The position numbers and the translations under genes are program-made. A DNA stretch of 41,846 nucleotides from Bacteroidales bacterium (GTDB lineage: Bacteria; Bacteroidota; Bacteroidia; Bacteroidales; GCA-2748055), in assembly GCA_021738565.1 (NCBI GenBank), contig JAIPBT010000041.1, positions 1 through 41,846 on the forward strand, read 5' to 3'. This document shows, one piece after another, positions 41,766 through 41,846 of the stretch (position 1 is the first letter of the stretch; each line of letters begins with the position of its first letter). The notes beneath the pieces are model-generated. The model was not told the origin of the DNA. It saw only the letters and a list, made by a program, of their open reading frames with translations, and made no database searches.

Positions 41766-41773
41766 TATATTTG
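41766..41773 (+). promoter_or_regulatory. Possible -7 box of the gene leaving the window
   Basis: TATATTTG matches the -7 consensus TAnnTTTG and is 18 bp upstream of the ATG at 41792. No -33 TTG box at the usual spacing was found. Confidence 0.3.
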
Positions 41774-41791
41774 TTAAGAATCAGTTGGTCG

Positions 41792-41846
41792 ATGGAGCAA
41801 AAAGGAAATAACAGAGCATTAATAAAAGCAACAGTCAGTAAATATC
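41792..41846 (+). CDS. First 18 codons of a gene leaving the window
   Basis: From ATG the frame reads MEQKGNNRALIKATVSKY and stays open to the window end. A promoter-like box precedes it. Too short to assign; composition is that of a cytoplasmic N-terminus. The 119-bp gap after the toxin gene holds no other feature. Confidence 0.4.
   Translation, partial: MEQKGNNRALIKATVSKY

Overview
The window looks like chromosomal DNA from a free-living, probably anaerobic polysaccharide-degrading member of Bacteroidota (Bacteroidales/Marinilabiliales-like). Signs are lipoprotein signals ending in Ser/Gly-Cys, two proteins with type IX secretion C-terminal sorting domains, a run of glycoside hydrolases and esterases, [FeFe]-hydrogenase maturases, and an Rhs fragment and relic repeats of a kind common in this phylum. 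The taxonomic placement is inference; no rRNA gene is present.

Bases 1-9488 are an accessory island, AT-richer than what follows, and read best as an integron-like cassette array. A 394-aa tyrosine recombinase (8193-9377, minus strand) faces a series of attC-like sites, and every cassette gene is on the same strand as the recombinase. Read on the minus strand, the order is: recombinase; an attI-like end (8192-8076); a geneless mini-cassette with its attC (8081-7962); cassette 1 (7961-6077; a secreted protein and a 76-aa protein); cassette 2 (6076-71; a membrane protein, a winged-helix regulator and a SecDF-P1-head-like protein, split by a 4-kb IS21-type element); then a second copy of the mini-cassette leaving the window. 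At each of these four cassettes the 7-nt box opening its attC is the exact reverse complement of the 7-nt box at its own 5' junction, as expected of circularising integron cassettes. The recombinase nevertheless appears to lack the IntI-specific insert and has an extra N-terminal domain. The IS21-type element (about 876-4917) carries istA and istB plus a ParB-like gene, a small four-cysteine gene and three 18-bp repeats about 80 bp apart.

Bases 9489-20057 are backbone-like: hydF-hydE, a Nudix hydrolase, a CE15-type esterase, a lipoprotein beta-propeller dehydrogenase with a lipoprotein cytochrome c, lipB, and a large GH116-like lipoprotein. Bases 20149-28211 hold two tandem DUF362-type paralogues, each with N-terminal membrane segments and a C-terminal T9SS domain, and an FtsX/MacB-type permease. 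Bases 28273-36976 hold a degraded gene remnant, a GH78 alpha-L-rhamnosidase, an alpha/beta-hydrolase, a small secreted protein and a GH2 enzyme with an inserted LamG domain. With the CE15 and GH116 genes this suggests turnover of rhamnose- or uronate-containing plant or algal glycans, but no SusC/SusD pair is present.

Bases 37002-41846 are a second accessory zone: 1.27 kb without recognisable genes but with GC-rich repeats; an orphan Rhs tip ending in a JAB-type metalloprotease-like toxin domain with an overlapping candidate immunity gene; relics of a XRE regulator, an IS66 transposase and a tyrosine recombinase; an intact RelE/ParE-type toxin-antitoxin pair; and the first codons of a gene that leaves the window.
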